A stretch of 64,000 nt of DNA from Enterococcus faecalis (GTDB lineage: Bacteria > Bacillota > Bacilli > Lactobacillales > Enterococcaceae), in the NCBI RefSeq assembly GCF_029024925.1, contig NZ_CP118962.1, positions 408,501-472,500 on the forward strand, read 5' to 3'. Under the pieces are notes generated by a model. That model made no database searches. It was given only the letters and a program-made list of their open reading frames with translations, and was not told the origin of the DNA. The position numbers and the translations under genes are program-made. This document shows positions 21,030 through 30,053 of this stretch, one piece after another (position 1 is the stretch's first letter; each line of letters opens with the position of its first letter).

Positions 21030-21177
21030 GATGATAAATTAAACAAATTAGATGCTTTAAGGAAAGATGACAAAAAAAGTACAGTATTACATGAAAAAGT
21101 GGATTTTTGAGAAAAAAAGGGTTTAACAATTAATATCAAAAACAACTATTCTTATAAAACGAATAGTTGTTTTTTTG
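21030..21177 (+). other. Gene remnant and terminator in the gap after bsh
   Basis: Between 20929 and 21372 there is no intact gene. 27 codons at 21030-21110 (DDKLNKLDALRKDDKKSTVL, ending in a stop) look like the tail of a deleted gene. AACAACTATTC (21141-21151) with GAATAGTTGTT (21161-21171) and a T run forms a terminator after it. Confidence 0.5.
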
Positions 21178-21372
21178 TATTCATATTTTCTATAAAAAAA
21201 TGAATAGTAAACGCTTGTAATTTTTTTAATAAGAAGGATAGCTTGTTATAAGAGTAACTACGATTGTCCGCATAATTTTTTTGAAGTGTAAAAAAAATAT
21301 AGAGTTATAAATGTGATAGGTGTATTAGTATTTATTTAAAAGACTAAAAAATGTGAAGGAGTTTGAATCGAA

Positions 21373-22199
21373 ATGAAAAAAGTATGTGCTATTTTAATGA
21401 TTTCTGCGTCAGTTTTAGGAATGGTGCCCAGTAATGCACCAATTTTTACAGCAGAAATAAATTATGCGCATGAAAATGAATTACAAATGAATCCGTTTGT
21501 TATAGCGTTTATCGATAAAGTGAAGCAAAATTTAGTTTTAGATGATAATTATCATACAGTAAAATTAACTGAGGCTGCAACGGATGAGAAGATTCAAAAA
21601 TTGTACGCAGAAGCTACAGCACTATTGGTAAAACAATCAAGTGTTTTATCGAGTGAAGAGAAACAAATTATTTGTTAAAGGCTATGAGGAATGAATTAAA
21701 GAAAGACCAAAATCAAGCGTATGAGGAAGAAAAAATTAAGTATTATCAACAGCAATTTAATGAATTGTTTAATGATTCGAATAATCAAATGTTAAAGGAG
21801 ACAATTACTGGCTCCCAATTATTAACATTATTTGAAAGTTTTATTGAATATAAATCCGAACGTAGAAATCGGGACGAAAATATCATGAATCGTATTTCGA
21901 ATTTATTTGAAATTCTAAATGGTGCTATTGTTCTTTGGTCAAATGAGTTGGAAAAGAAAGTTGATGATTTATTTTCAGTTAGGGAGGAAGCATTAAAAGA
22001 AACAGTTTCTCAATCAGACATTGAGCAATTGGCAAGTGATGCAGAAGAATTAGATAAGTTGGGTGTATCATATGCTTATGTAGAAAAAATTACACATAAA
22101 GTAAAATTGGTAGCAAAAGCTGTTAAATTTATTTATGAAATGCCGCAAGATACACTTGTTCGTGAAATTTCTATAGCATCTACTAAGCAAGAAGAATAA
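21373..22199 (+). pseudogene. Secreted coiled-coil-rich protein, frameshifted
   Basis: A signal peptide (MKKVCAILMISASVLGMVPS) opens a 101-residue frame that ends at 21678. A second frame takes over at about 21670 (LLKAMRNELKKDQ) and continues to 22199. Joined by a one-base correction in the run near 21670 they give about 275 residues, rich in Glu and Lys with long helices (NQAYEEEKIKYYQQQFNEL, KETVSQSDIEQLASDAEEL). Ribosome site GAAGGAG precedes the ATG. I do not recognise the family. Either it is a recent pseudogene or the secreted N-terminal part is made alone. Confidence 0.65.
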
Positions 22200-22450
22200 T
22201 GAAAGTAATTTGTTTGGCTGTTTACATCATAAAAAATGTTATTTTATAAAAGAATTGCTAAAGCTTTGCAATAAAGAATCTATTGATATGATTAGTTTTT
22301 TCGTATTTTTTAAAAGAAAAGACTTTTGGAATCTCAACATTTGTTTTAAGTAGGGATCATGAATATAAGTAAATAAGAAAAAATAGTATTAACAAATTAT
22401 ACTGAATAAACAAAAGAAGTAGTAGTTCCATTAATGTCAGGAGAATTGAA

Positions 22451-22707
22451 ATGAGTGATTTAATAAAATTACCGAATATAGGAGTAGTTTTAGAAAAGAA
22501 ACTACTTTTAGCAGGAATTGAAAACCAAGAAAAGCTAAAAAAATCGGGAGTAAAGAAGCTTTTTTTCGTATACGATTGCAAAGTGACTCAGATGCATGTT
22601 TACATATGCTTTATGGGTTGGAAGGAGCAATAGAAGGTGTAAATGATATTTGTTTATCTCAAGAAACAAAAGAAGAATTGAAAGCATATTATAATTCATT
22701 AAAATAA
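22451..22707 (+). pseudogene. TfoX C-terminal-domain-like protein, frameshifted
   Basis: The start (LIKLPNIGVVLEKKLLLAGI) fits the TfoX C-terminal domain, a helix-hairpin-helix-like fold seen alone in small proteins. One G is missing at about 22555 (AAGAAGC for AAGGAAGC). Restoring it gives EAFFRIRLQSDSDACLHMLY and GLEGAIEGV, the expected second half, to a stop at 22705. The wild-type gene would be about 85 residues. Function of such solo domains is unclear. Confidence 0.75.
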
Positions 22708-22793
22708 CTTTACATTATTCCTACTAAAAATAACTAACTAGTTTATATTAGAAGTTCTGTTTATTCAAACATTAAAGGAAGAAAAAGGTTTGT

Positions 22794-23036
22794 ATGCAAA
22801 TTTATGCTCATGAAAGAGGTAACCCTTATGGATGCACATATTTTATAAGTTTTCATGAAATAGAGTTAGTGATACTGTTAGTGTGGAAAGATAATTTTTT
22901 TACTTATAACAAGCAAGAAGTGGAAAATAATTTAAATAAGATGGCCGATGTAAGCACCTCAGCAAAAAGAACAATCTATCAATTCATTGAAAAGACTAAT
23001 TCTTTGTTGTATCTATCCTATAAAGAATTACATTAG
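22794..23036 (+). CDS. Hypothetical protein, 80 residues
   Basis: An open frame with a plausible ribosome site (AAAGGAAGAAAAAGG) and a strong terminator right after it (23048). The product is cytoplasmic, with a hydrophobic central strand (IELVILLVWKDNFF) and a Lys/Glu-rich second half (YNKQEVENNLNKMADV). It is not recognised. It could be a remnant of a larger gene. Confidence 0.45.
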   Translation: MQIYAHERGNPYGCTYFISFHEIELVILLVWKDNFFTYNKQEVENNLNKMADVSTSAKRTIYQFIEKTNSLLYLSYKELH

Positions 23037-23047
23037 AATAACAAACC

Positions 23048-23083
23048 AAAAAGCAAGCCCGTAGCGAATAGGCTTGCTTTTTG
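23048..23083 (+). terminator. Terminator after the 80-residue gene
   Basis: AAAAAGCAAGCC (23048-23059) pairs perfectly with GGCTTGCTTTTT (23071-23082). Confidence 0.85.
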
Positions 23084-23269
23084 TGTATCTGTACGTTTTA
23101 ATATGGGATACTTTTAGTATGTTTTCGTTTCTATATATTTTTTCTATTGTAATAGATATCAAAAAATAAGAAGTAATTCATTGGAAAAGATATTTTGAGT
23201 AGTTAAATTATTTTTTTAGTTATGATAAACTATAGCTATAAAAAGTTTTAGAAAAAGAGCAAAAAAAAA

Positions 23270-23347
23270 CACACATTTTTAACCAAAGGGGTTAACAAAT
23301 GTATGTGATACAGAATCATAGTTTGTTGTCCAAAGGGGACAATCAAA
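23270..23347 (+). ncRNA. Two matched hairpins upstream of a DUF3800 gene, candidate structured RNA
   Basis: Hairpin 1: TTAACC (23279-23284), loop AAAGG, GGTTAA (23290-23295), extended outwards by CACACATTT against AAATGTATGTG. Hairpin 2: TTGTCC (23326-23331), the same loop AAAGG, GGACAA (23337-23342), extended by TTTG against CAAA with one bulged T. The stems differ in sequence but keep pairing, and the loops are identical, which is a covariation-like pattern. DUF3800-associated RNA motifs were reported next to this protein family in comparative RNA searches, as I recall. Strand is assumed from the gene 72 bp downstream. Confidence 0.65.
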
Positions 23348-23418
23348 TTACACATTCAATATAACATGAATCTGTACATAATGCAATAGTCAAATATAGG
23401 ATATTGAGGAGAATACTA

Positions 23419-24285
23419 GTGAAAGAAACAGTATCGGTTTTTATGGATGAAAGTGGCAAAAATAAAAATGAAATTAGTCTGATTGGAAGTGTGGTCGTCC
23501 CTAATAATTTTTATTGTTCAAAAAGTGTTATGGAGCTAAATGATAAACTAAAGAGAGAAGAAATAAGTTTCCATTTGACCGATTATAAAAAAAGTCAATT
23601 AAAAGATTATTTAAACTTATTTGATTTATTTGTTTCAAATGAAAATTTACTTCGATTCAATGTAGTAGCTTTTAAGCGTGGAAGATTTAGTAATCATATG
23701 TTGAAAGGAAAAATTGATGATATGGTATATTCAAAAATACCAGAGCGATCAATCTATGGATCATTGAGAGGGTACAGTTCATTTACTGAGGTTGAAGCAA
23801 ATATCTATATTGAGTACGCAACAGATTATGAAAAAAGAGGTTTAGATAAGTTAATTAAGAATCAGCTTAATATTCATTCTTTGTATAGATACGATCATTT
23901 TAAAGTGGTTAAAGCAAAGCTAATATATAAAAATACTGAAATTGGATTAGAATTTACTGATGCTTGTTTAGGTGTTTTAAGGAATATAATTGAAAATAGA
24001 GATGTAAAGACAACAAGTAGTAGTAAAGTTAGTAGGACCTTAATTTACAAAAAGCAGTTGGTTTATGAACTTATTAATAGACATAGAAACTTTTTTGAGC
24101 ATATTGATTTATTTGAATTAGACGATAAAGGATTACTTGAACGAATTGATATGCGTAAATATATAAATCTTTTCCAATCAAAATATCTAAAAGAGAAGGA
24201 GTTATATGGTGAGGTAGCAGAAGTATACGGAGATTCTAAATATCATGTGAAACGAAAACCAAGAAAAATTCCTTATAGACAATGA
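23419..24285 (+). CDS. DUF3800 family protein
   Basis: The protein (288 residues from the GTG at 23419, chosen because GAGGAG lies at 23406-23411) begins SVFMDESGKNKNEISLIGSV, the aspartate strand typical of DUF3800, an RNase H-like fold. Later acidic residues (IYIEYATDYEKRG, EFTDACLGVLRN) fit a metal-dependent nuclease. Relatives occur in mobile DNA and defence neighbourhoods. Paired RNA hairpins precede it and its own terminator follows, so it forms an isolated unit. The biochemical role is not established to my knowledge. Confidence 0.8.
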   Translation: MKETVSVFMDESGKNKNEISLIGSVVVPNNFYCSKSVMELNDKLKREEISFHLTDYKKSQLKDYLNLFDLFVSNENLLRFNVVAFKRGRFSNHMLKGKIDDMVYSKIPERSIYGSLRGYSSFTEVEANIYIEYATDYEKRGLDKLIKNQLNIHSLYRYDHFKVVKAKLIYKNTEIGLEFTDACLGVLRNIIENRDVKTTSSSKVSRTLIYKKQLVYELINRHRNFFEHIDLFELDDKGLLERIDMRKYINLFQSKYLKEKELYGEVAEVYGDSKYHVKRKPRKIPYRQ

Positions 24286-24321
24286 GGACAAATTTATCAT
24301 AGTTATTGTTATTAAAAATGT

Positions 24322-24357
24322 GAGGTCAGAAACTTAAAAAGTTTTTGGCCTCTTTGC
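24322..24357 (+). terminator. Terminator after DUF3800
   Basis: GAGGTCAGAAACTT (24322-24335) pairs with AAGTTTTTGGCCTC (24339-24352) with G-U wobble, then T residues. Confidence 0.8.
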
Positions 24358-24423
24358 TTTTTCGTGCTATACTTGGAATTATCAAGTGTCAAAAACTTAT
24401 GTTCAGAAAAGGTGAGGAAATTT

Positions 24424-25020
24424 TTGTCCATTTATGGTTATTCAAGAGTGAGTACTAGTAATCAAGATTACAAAACCCAGATTCAAAAACTAGAACGAGC
24501 TGGAGCAGAAAAAATCTTCAGTGAAAAATATACTGGAACAAAAAAAGAAGGAAGGAAAGAATTAGAAGAACTACTTTCTATTGTAAAAACTGGCGATAAA
24601 GTTTTAGTGACGAAAATTGATCGGTTGGCTAGAAGTATTGTTGATTTAAATTCAATTATCTCTTCTTTAAACAATTCAGGAGTGACTATCATCTTCTTAG
24701 ATAATGCCCTAACCTTTGAGCCAAATAAAAGTGATTCTATGCAAACGTTAATGATGAATATGCTGGGTAGCTTTGCGCAATTTGAAAGAGATTTAATCGT
24801 GACGAGAACGCAAGAAGGGAAACAGTGGCATCGAGCGAACAATAAAAATTATCGAGAAGGACGTCCGAAAAGAGTACTAAATGATAAATACAAACATGCA
24901 CTAGAGTTAATGGAAACAAACAGCATGCGAGAAGTGGAAAGGAAAACAGGTATTTCTTTATCTACTCTCAAACGAATCAAGAAACAAGCAAAGGAAGAAC
25001 AGTTACTTAGTGAGAAATAA
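24424..25020 (+). CDS. Serine recombinase (resolvase/invertase family)
   Basis: This 198-residue protein starts at the TTG at 24424, with AAAGGTGAGG upstream. It has the catalytic Ser in YGYSRVSTSNQ, the TKIDRLARSIVDL helix and a C-terminal helix-turn-helix (MREVERKTGISLSTLKRIKK). It resembles plasmid multimer resolvases and Hin-type invertases of Gram-positive plasmids. It is intact, unlike three other resolvases in this window. It overlaps the region of a small plasmid-type gene, so it probably came with a pheromone-plasmid-like segment. Confidence 0.88.
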   Translation: MSIYGYSRVSTSNQDYKTQIQKLERAGAEKIFSEKYTGTKKEGRKELEELLSIVKTGDKVLVTKIDRLARSIVDLNSIISSLNNSGVTIIFLDNALTFEPNKSDSMQTLMMNMLGSFAQFERDLIVTRTQEGKQWHRANNKNYREGRPKRVLNDKYKHALELMETNSMREVERKTGISLSTLKRIKKQAKEEQLLSEK

Positions 25021-25036
25021 TTCAGGAGTACTTATA

Positions 25037-25323
25037 ATGGAAAATAGAGAGAAAATTATTCAGTTGTTCAAAAATCCTTTAGTAACAGGTTATGGGATTG
25101 AGATAATGTCAAACGGGCGACTTTATTCAGCAAACTTCCAAAGATATAAGAATCGAGTAAAGAAAGAAGAAAACCCATTGATATTTTTGAGAGCATGACA
25201 GCAAAGGTTGAGCAGTTATTTTTAGAATTAGCTGAAGAAGTCATACGAACGAACCCTAAAACAAAACAAGAATTCAAGGAAATGATTAAAGAATATAGTT
25301 ATAAGGAGGATAACAAATGGTAG
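25037..25323 (+). pseudogene. Small plasmid-type protein, frameshifted
   Basis: CAGGAG precedes an ATG at 25037 (MENREKIIQLFKNPLVTGYG). The frame shifts at about 25170 within an A-rich run and the sequence resumes as EKPIDIFESMTAKVEQLFLE in the next frame, ending at 25323. The repaired protein would be about 95 residues and helical. Its stop overlaps the start of the next gene. Function unknown. Confidence 0.65.
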
Positions 25324-25541
25324 TTCGAAAAACATATGATCATTGGGGGATCGAAATCAGCACATGGAACAAAAGTAATATAGTTACTTTTATTGATTGT
25401 GACTGCGGGCAATTAGCTAAAAGAGAACTAGGAAAGTATAATCAGTTTAAATGTGATAGCTGCAATAAAGAATACAAATTGTATCAAGGCAACTATATCG
25501 CAATTGATGAAAAAATAAATGAAGTAGCTCAAAACGATTGA
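25317..25541 (+). CDS. Small zinc-ribbon-like protein
   Basis: The protein has 74 residues with Cys pairs CDCGQ and CDSCNKEY, spaced like a zinc ribbon. AAGGAGG sits just before the ATG, which overlaps the stop of the preceding gene (ATGGTAG). Likely co-transcribed with the resolvase. The family is unrecognised; a DNA- or RNA-binding accessory role is possible. Confidence 0.65.
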   Translation: MVVRKTYDHWGIEISTWNKSNIVTFIDCDCGQLAKRELGKYNQFKCDSCNKEYKLYQGNYIAIDEKINEVAQND

Positions 25542-25600
25542 AAAAGTAAAAAGATTTTTAATTGTGTGCTTTCAATAATTTAAAAAAGGTGGAGAGTTTA

Positions 25601-25810
25601 ATGAATTTTGGATATTTGAATTTTGGAACAAAAGACGCTGTTTTAGTGATCGCAATATTTATTATCTTAATTTTGACGGTACTGTTTCGTTGGTCAGCTT
25701 TAGAATTTGTCTTTTCTTCAGGTGCAGTAGGAATTGCTTTTTTTGCTGGAAATATGAAACAAGACAAAAGGATATCAGATAGGCAAAACAAAAAGATAGA
25801 TAAGAGGTAA
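25601..25810 (+). CDS. Small membrane protein
   Basis: The protein has 69 residues from the ATG at 25601 with AAAGGTGGAG upstream. It has two hydrophobic segments (AVLVIAIFIILILTVLF and FVFSSGAVGIAFFAG) and a basic C-terminal tail (KRISDRQNKKIDKR). It follows the zinc-ribbon gene at 60 bp. Unknown function, plasmid-type context. Confidence 0.6.
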   Translation: MNFGYLNFGTKDAVLVIAIFIILILTVLFRWSALEFVFSSGAVGIAFFAGNMKQDKRISDRQNKKIDKR

Positions 25811-26151
25811 ATGAAATAATAGCGAAAACGATGCACGACTCCAATAGGGATTTTAACTATTTCTTGAAGGTGTACCAGATAAAGAAGTTGAAGAAAAAAA
25901 GGTATTAACAGACGAGACGGACTCTTAAAAGGTATCGTCAGCATTACGGAGTTACTGCAGAAAAGAGAAAGAAGAAAAAATAAAGTAGAGAAAAATTCTA
26001 CTCCATAAAAAAATACTTGTTTGATTCTGTATTACGTTAAACGACAAATTGTTATAATTTGATTAAAATATTAAATATGATATAATTTTTTATAATTTAG
26101 TCTGAATTACAATTAGTTGATTAGCATTATTTCTACAGAGGAGATGATAAA
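25811..26151. other. Gene-poor stretch with decayed coding sequence
   Basis: Short open pieces such as VPDKEVEEKKVLTDETDS (about 25872-25927) in different frames suggest a lost gene. A small hairpin (GTAGA/TCTAC, 25985-26001) follows. A likely ribosome site GAGGAGATG precedes the next ATG. Confidence 0.35.
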
Positions 26152-26424
26152 ATGGGTATATTTACTAATTTTTCTGATTTTTTAGAAGAAAGAAGAAAAA
26201 AGAAACATGATAAAATAAGAAAAAAAGCTGAAGCTATGAAGCGTCAAGGTAAAAGCCCAGTAAAGAAGGGCTGGGGAACAATGGTCGATACTGGATCAGG
26301 TGGAATAAACAAAAACCCAATTGATAGAGTTTACGATATAGGACAACAACAGAAAAATTTATCTTCTAAAAGTGATGAAAAAAATAAATTTTCAGAATAC
26401 CAAAAAATAAAGAAAAGAAGTTAA
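26152..26424 (+). CDS. Hypothetical basic protein, 90 residues
   Basis: A GAGGAG ribosome site precedes the ATG. The product is strongly basic (EERRKKKHDKIRKKAEAMKR) with a Gly-rich middle (KKGWGTMVDTGSGGINKNP) and no membrane segment. It is convergent with a secreted-protein gene and shares a bidirectional terminator with it. I do not recognise it. Confidence 0.6.
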   Translation: MGIFTNFSDFLEERRKKKHDKIRKKAEAMKRQGKSPVKKGWGTMVDTGSGGINKNPIDRVYDIGQQQKNLSSKSDEKNKFSEYQKIKKRS

Positions 26425-26447
26425 AAATCTTCTTTTCTTTATTTTTT
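26402..26447. terminator. Bidirectional terminator between convergent genes
   Basis: A 19-bp perfect stem (AAAAAATAAAGAAAAGAAG at 26402-26420 with its complement at 26429-26447) gives T runs on both strands. Confidence 0.9.
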
Positions 26448-26456
26448 GGAATTAAA

Positions 26457-26894
26457 TTAATTATCTTGCTTGACTAATAAGTCTGTAGCTTTTAAAGATG
26501 ATGGAATAGGATAAGGTCCTCCTTGAAGATAGAGAGTTCCTGCGTAGGTTCTCCAATTTCCTGGAGCATAGCCTGTAGAAATTAGTGTCAAATATCCGTG
26601 GGATCGACGCTCAACTGCTGTATTTTCGACTGAAACATAAATTGTTGCAGGCGGGTATCCAACGTACGAACGGTAAGTTGTGTAATACCAAGTGCTAGGA
26701 GCATATGCTGCACGTTGTTGGATAGCGTCGGTAGTAGATAAGTTAGACGATAATTGTTCATTTAAAACATCGTGTGCATAAGATTCTTGTGATGGAGTAA
26801 CATTTGACTCTTGTGATTCTGCATTTGTCTGTTGGGAAAATCCGAATAGAATGATACTAGCAAGAAATAAAAATAAAACACTTTTAAATTTCAT
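26457..26894 (-). CDS. Secreted protein of unknown function
   Basis: The ATG at 26894 follows GGAG and gives 145 residues. A signal peptide (MKFKSVLFLFLASIILFGFS, then QQTNA) precedes a Ser/Gln-rich stretch. A Tyr-rich domain follows (STWYYTTYRSYVGYPPATIY, HGYLTLISTGYAPGNWRTYA) ending TDLLVKQDN. No cell-wall anchor, so it is probably released. The family is unknown to me; it could be a bacteriocin-like or matrix protein. Confidence 0.65.
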   Translation of the reverse strand: MKFKSVLFLFLASIILFGFSQQTNAESQESNVTPSQESYAHDVLNEQLSSNLSTTDAIQQRAAYAPSTWYYTTYRSYVGYPPATIYVSVENTAVERRSHGYLTLISTGYAPGNWRTYAGTLYLQGGPYPIPSSLKATDLLVKQDN

Positions 26895-26961
26895 AATTAA
26901 CTCCATTTTCTATAATTAAATGTTAATTAATATTTAATTATAAGTCAAGAATTTATAAAAT

Positions 26962-28024
26962 CGCGAATTGTAAAATTAAGTTAGAAAAATAAAAAGGCAT
27001 TTATGGTACACTCAAATTGTATTTCCGACGAAAGAAAACAAAGGAGTGTAACCATAAATGACCTACAAACATCTTACCATAGACGAACTGACAATGATAG
27101 AATCATATTATCTTCAACATAATAAACCGGTTGAAATCGCTAACCGAATGGGACGTGCTATACAAACTATTTATAATGTAGTCAATAAGTTCAAGCAAGG
27201 CAAGACTGCTCTTGATTATTGGCACCAGTATAAAGAAAATAAGAAAAAATGTGGTAGAAAAGTCATTCAATTACCTGCTCATGAAGTAGATTACATTAAA
27301 GAGAAAGTCACTCTTGGTTGGACGCCTGACGTCATTATCGGGCGAAAAGAAAGGCCTGTTTCATGCGGTATGAGAACACTTTATCGTTTATTTTCTAAAG
27401 GGATATTTGATATTGACACACTACCGATGAAAGGTAAAAGAAAACCCAATGGCCATCAGGAAAAACGGGGAAAACAACAATATCAGCGCTCAATCCATGA
27501 TCGACCTGATAATTATCCTGATTTCAATTCTGAGTTTGGTCACCTTGAAGGTGATACGATCGTTGGCATTCATCATAAAAGTGCCGTCATTACTTTAGTT
27601 GAAAGATTATCTAAAGTCATTATCACGATTAAACCCAACGGCCGTAAGGCATTAGATATTGAAACCGCCCTTAATCAATGGTTTTCTCGCTTCCCTAAAA
27701 ACTTCTTTAAATCTATTACGTTTGACTGTGGAAAAGAATTTTCTAACTGGAAAGCCATTAGTAACCAACACGATATTGATATATATTTTGCGGACCCTGG
27801 AACACCTTCTCAACGCCCATTAAACGAGAATTCTAACGGGATTCTGCGTCGTAATGGACTGCCGAAATCAATGGATTTTAGAGAAGTGAATCAGACATTT
27901 ATTTCCAGTGTCAGCAATCAACGTAATCATATTCCAAGAAAATCATTGAATTACAGAACACCAATTGAGATATTTTTGAGCTATGTACAAGAAGCATTTT
28001 ATTCTAACTTAATTTGACAAATCA
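26962..28024 (+). mobile_element. IS30-family insertion sequence, copy 1 (IS6770-like)
   Basis: Terminal repeats TTGTAAAATTAAGTTAGAA (26968-26986) and TTCTAACTTAATTTGACAA (28002-28020) bound a single transposase gene, about 1.06 kb in all. A near-identical copy in opposite orientation lies at about 59935-60998. The exact outermost bases and target duplication cannot be fixed by eye. Confidence 0.88.
27058..28017 (+). CDS. IS30-family transposase
   Basis: This 319-residue transposase has an N-terminal helix-turn-helix (YKHLTIDELTMIESYY) and the IS30 DDE core: Asp in GHLEGDTIVG, Asp in SITFDCGKEFSNW, and Glu in RPLNENSNGILRR. It differs from the copy at 59942-60901 by one residue (Arg for His in ILRRNGLPK). 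Intact and probably active. Confidence 0.95.
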   Translation: MTYKHLTIDELTMIESYYLQHNKPVEIANRMGRAIQTIYNVVNKFKQGKTALDYWHQYKENKKKCGRKVIQLPAHEVDYIKEKVTLGWTPDVIIGRKERPVSCGMRTLYRLFSKGIFDIDTLPMKGKRKPNGHQEKRGKQQYQRSIHDRPDNYPDFNSEFGHLEGDTIVGIHHKSAVITLVERLSKVIITIKPNGRKALDIETALNQWFSRFPKNFFKSITFDCGKEFSNWKAISNQHDIDIYFADPGTPSQRPLNENSNGILRRNGLPKSMDFREVNQTFISSVSNQRNHIPRKSLNYRTPIEIFLSYVQEAFYSNLI

Positions 28025-28331
28025 TATAATAAGAAAATGTATGGAATAAGATATAAGATGGTTGTGTCATTTTTAACTAAAGCAATCAAAGTTAGAAACT
28101 TAAAATAAAACTTGATTTAGGACTTTTGTATGATTTATTTTAGCTGTATTTATGATTTAATAAAACTAACTATTATTTCTTATTATAGTTGTCCTTTATG
28201 AAAGCGCTGTTTTTCGGTGTGCTTCGTCTATATTAACAACACTAATAAAAAGAGGATTTATTCAAAGTAAATAATAGGGAAAAAGTCGATAGAATAAGCA
28301 ATAGTAATCGTTAAAAAAGGGAGATGCTAAT
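28025..28331. other. Intergenic stretch without recognisable genes
   Basis: Just over 300 bp of AT-rich DNA between the IS and the next gene. A GGGAG ribosome site at 28320 belongs to the following gene. I see no terminator or clear promoter. Confidence 0.4.
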
Positions 28332-28825
28332 ATGGATATAACGGATAAAGAAAATTTTCAAAAACAGATGGATTTTTTGAAGAGACATAATTTTTACCAA
28401 TATGTTTATCAATTTCGATGGCTATTTGTGTTTATACCAGTACTTGTTTTTTTGATCTTATTTTTATCGATTTTTCTTGGCTGATAATAGTAAAAGGCAT
28501 ATTATTAATGGGAATATTGATCAGTGAATATTATGTTATGTATCGTTTCTTTAAACCAATTGCTCTTGATGAAAAACAAGATTTCTCTAGTGTTCAGCTA
28601 TTCCTTAACCTTTTTATATTTAATGCATTATTCATGTTTGTTATGCTAACAAACTTTCATCAAGTTTTTGTAGGAAAAGAATTTATTATTTTTGGTTCAT
28701 TAATAGGCTCGTTGTTTTTTGGTAGTTTCATGGGTGGAATATTTACGATTTGCTTAAAGGAACAACTAAAAGAATACCAGAAGCTAATGAATCAATTTAC
28801 AGATATAAAGAAAGAAGTACATTGA
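28332..28825 (+). pseudogene. Small integral membrane protein, frameshifted
   Basis: The ATG at 28332 opens MDITDKENFQKQMDFLKRHN and a first membrane helix (LFVFIPVLVFLILFLSIFLG), then stops. A second frame overlapping it carries IVKGILLMGILISEYYVMYR and two further helices and ends at 28825. One frameshift at about 28460-28485 explains both. The intact protein would have about 160 residues and four membrane helices. Function unknown. Confidence 0.7.
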
Positions 28826-28893
28826 TGAAAAATAGAATTAGTTAGAACAGCCATGTGTGGTGAAATATTGTAGTATATTACTTGTTAAGGACG

Positions 28894-29922
28894 ATGAACA
28901 GGATGAGTATCAAAAAATATTTACTTTTTTATATTATTAGCACATGTGCCATTATTTTTGTTTCTCTTACTTTTTTCTTTTTACCTCTAAAATCGATTGA
29001 TTCTAGGAGTTATGAAGTACTTCATACGATATCTCAATATGGAGTAATTACTAATAAAGATGAGTGGAGGAATATTTTAGAATTAACAAGATACGGTAGA
29101 AAAGTAACTAATGTGGATAATTTAAATACATTAGTATATGTTGTTAACAAACATAGTTCTGTAAAACAAATAAGTAGTGACAAAGATATGGATAATATGG
29201 AAACTCTTAAGTTACCAAGTATTTCAAAGTATGAGGATCTTACAATTATTAACATTCCAAGTGTCTATAGCAATGATGATAACTTCTCAATTAAATATGC
29301 ATCAAAGTTGACAGATTTAATCGAATATACTTCTGGTAACATTGTTTTAAATTTATCAAATAATTATGGCGGTCTGAAAGAACCTATGATTATTGGTGCG
29401 AGTTCTTTAATTCCTAATGGAATGCTCTTTAGCAATATTAATAATAAAAAGGAAAAGTATCCTGTTTACTTAAAAAATGGTAAATTATTTGGTGGCATTC
29501 CAGGAACGATTAACGAACTGAATCTTTATAAATTATCATTACACAAAAAGAAACTAGGGAAAAAAGTTGCAGTTGTAATAAATAATAACACAGCAAGTGC
29601 CGCTGAGAGTTTACTTTTAGCGTTAAAGAATAATCCAAATGTAAAAGTTTTTGGTATGCCTTCTGCAGGATATACTTCGGTTAATTTAGGACGTTTTTTT
29701 ACTAATCAAAATTCCGATAATTATTGGTGGTTTGTATATACTGTTGGCTATTATGAGACAATAAAGCCCATAAAGGGAAAATGATTGTTTAACAATCAAC
29801 CTGTCCCGCCAGATTATTATGTAGATTTATCGATGTTAGATAGAAATACTCAAGATATTACACAATTTTCTAATACCAAGAAACTATTCAAAAAAATAAA
29901 AAATTGGATTAACTCTGATTGA
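28894..29922 (+). pseudogene. S41-like peptidase with a late in-frame stop
   Basis: A signal-anchor helix (KYLLFYIISTCAIIFVSLTF) is followed by a peptidase_S41-like domain: GNIVLNLSNNYGG, then VAVVINNNTASAAESLLLAL with the nucleophile region, and VFGMPSAGYTSVN. A TGA at 29782 ends the frame at 297 residues. The same frame continues (LFNNQPVPPDYYVDLSMLDR) to a stop at 29920, so the original had about 340 residues. Loss of the last 46 residues may or may not abolish activity. Substrate unknown. Confidence 0.7.
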
Positions 29923-30053
29923 GTTGAAGGTACATTAAAGTAAATGAATTCTTAATGTATAGTATAACTTGTAAGCATAAAATTTTTATAGGAGAAAGGC
30001 TTTTGCTAAAATTATATTGTGGTAAAAGTCACATGAAAGTGGGGGGAGAATCG

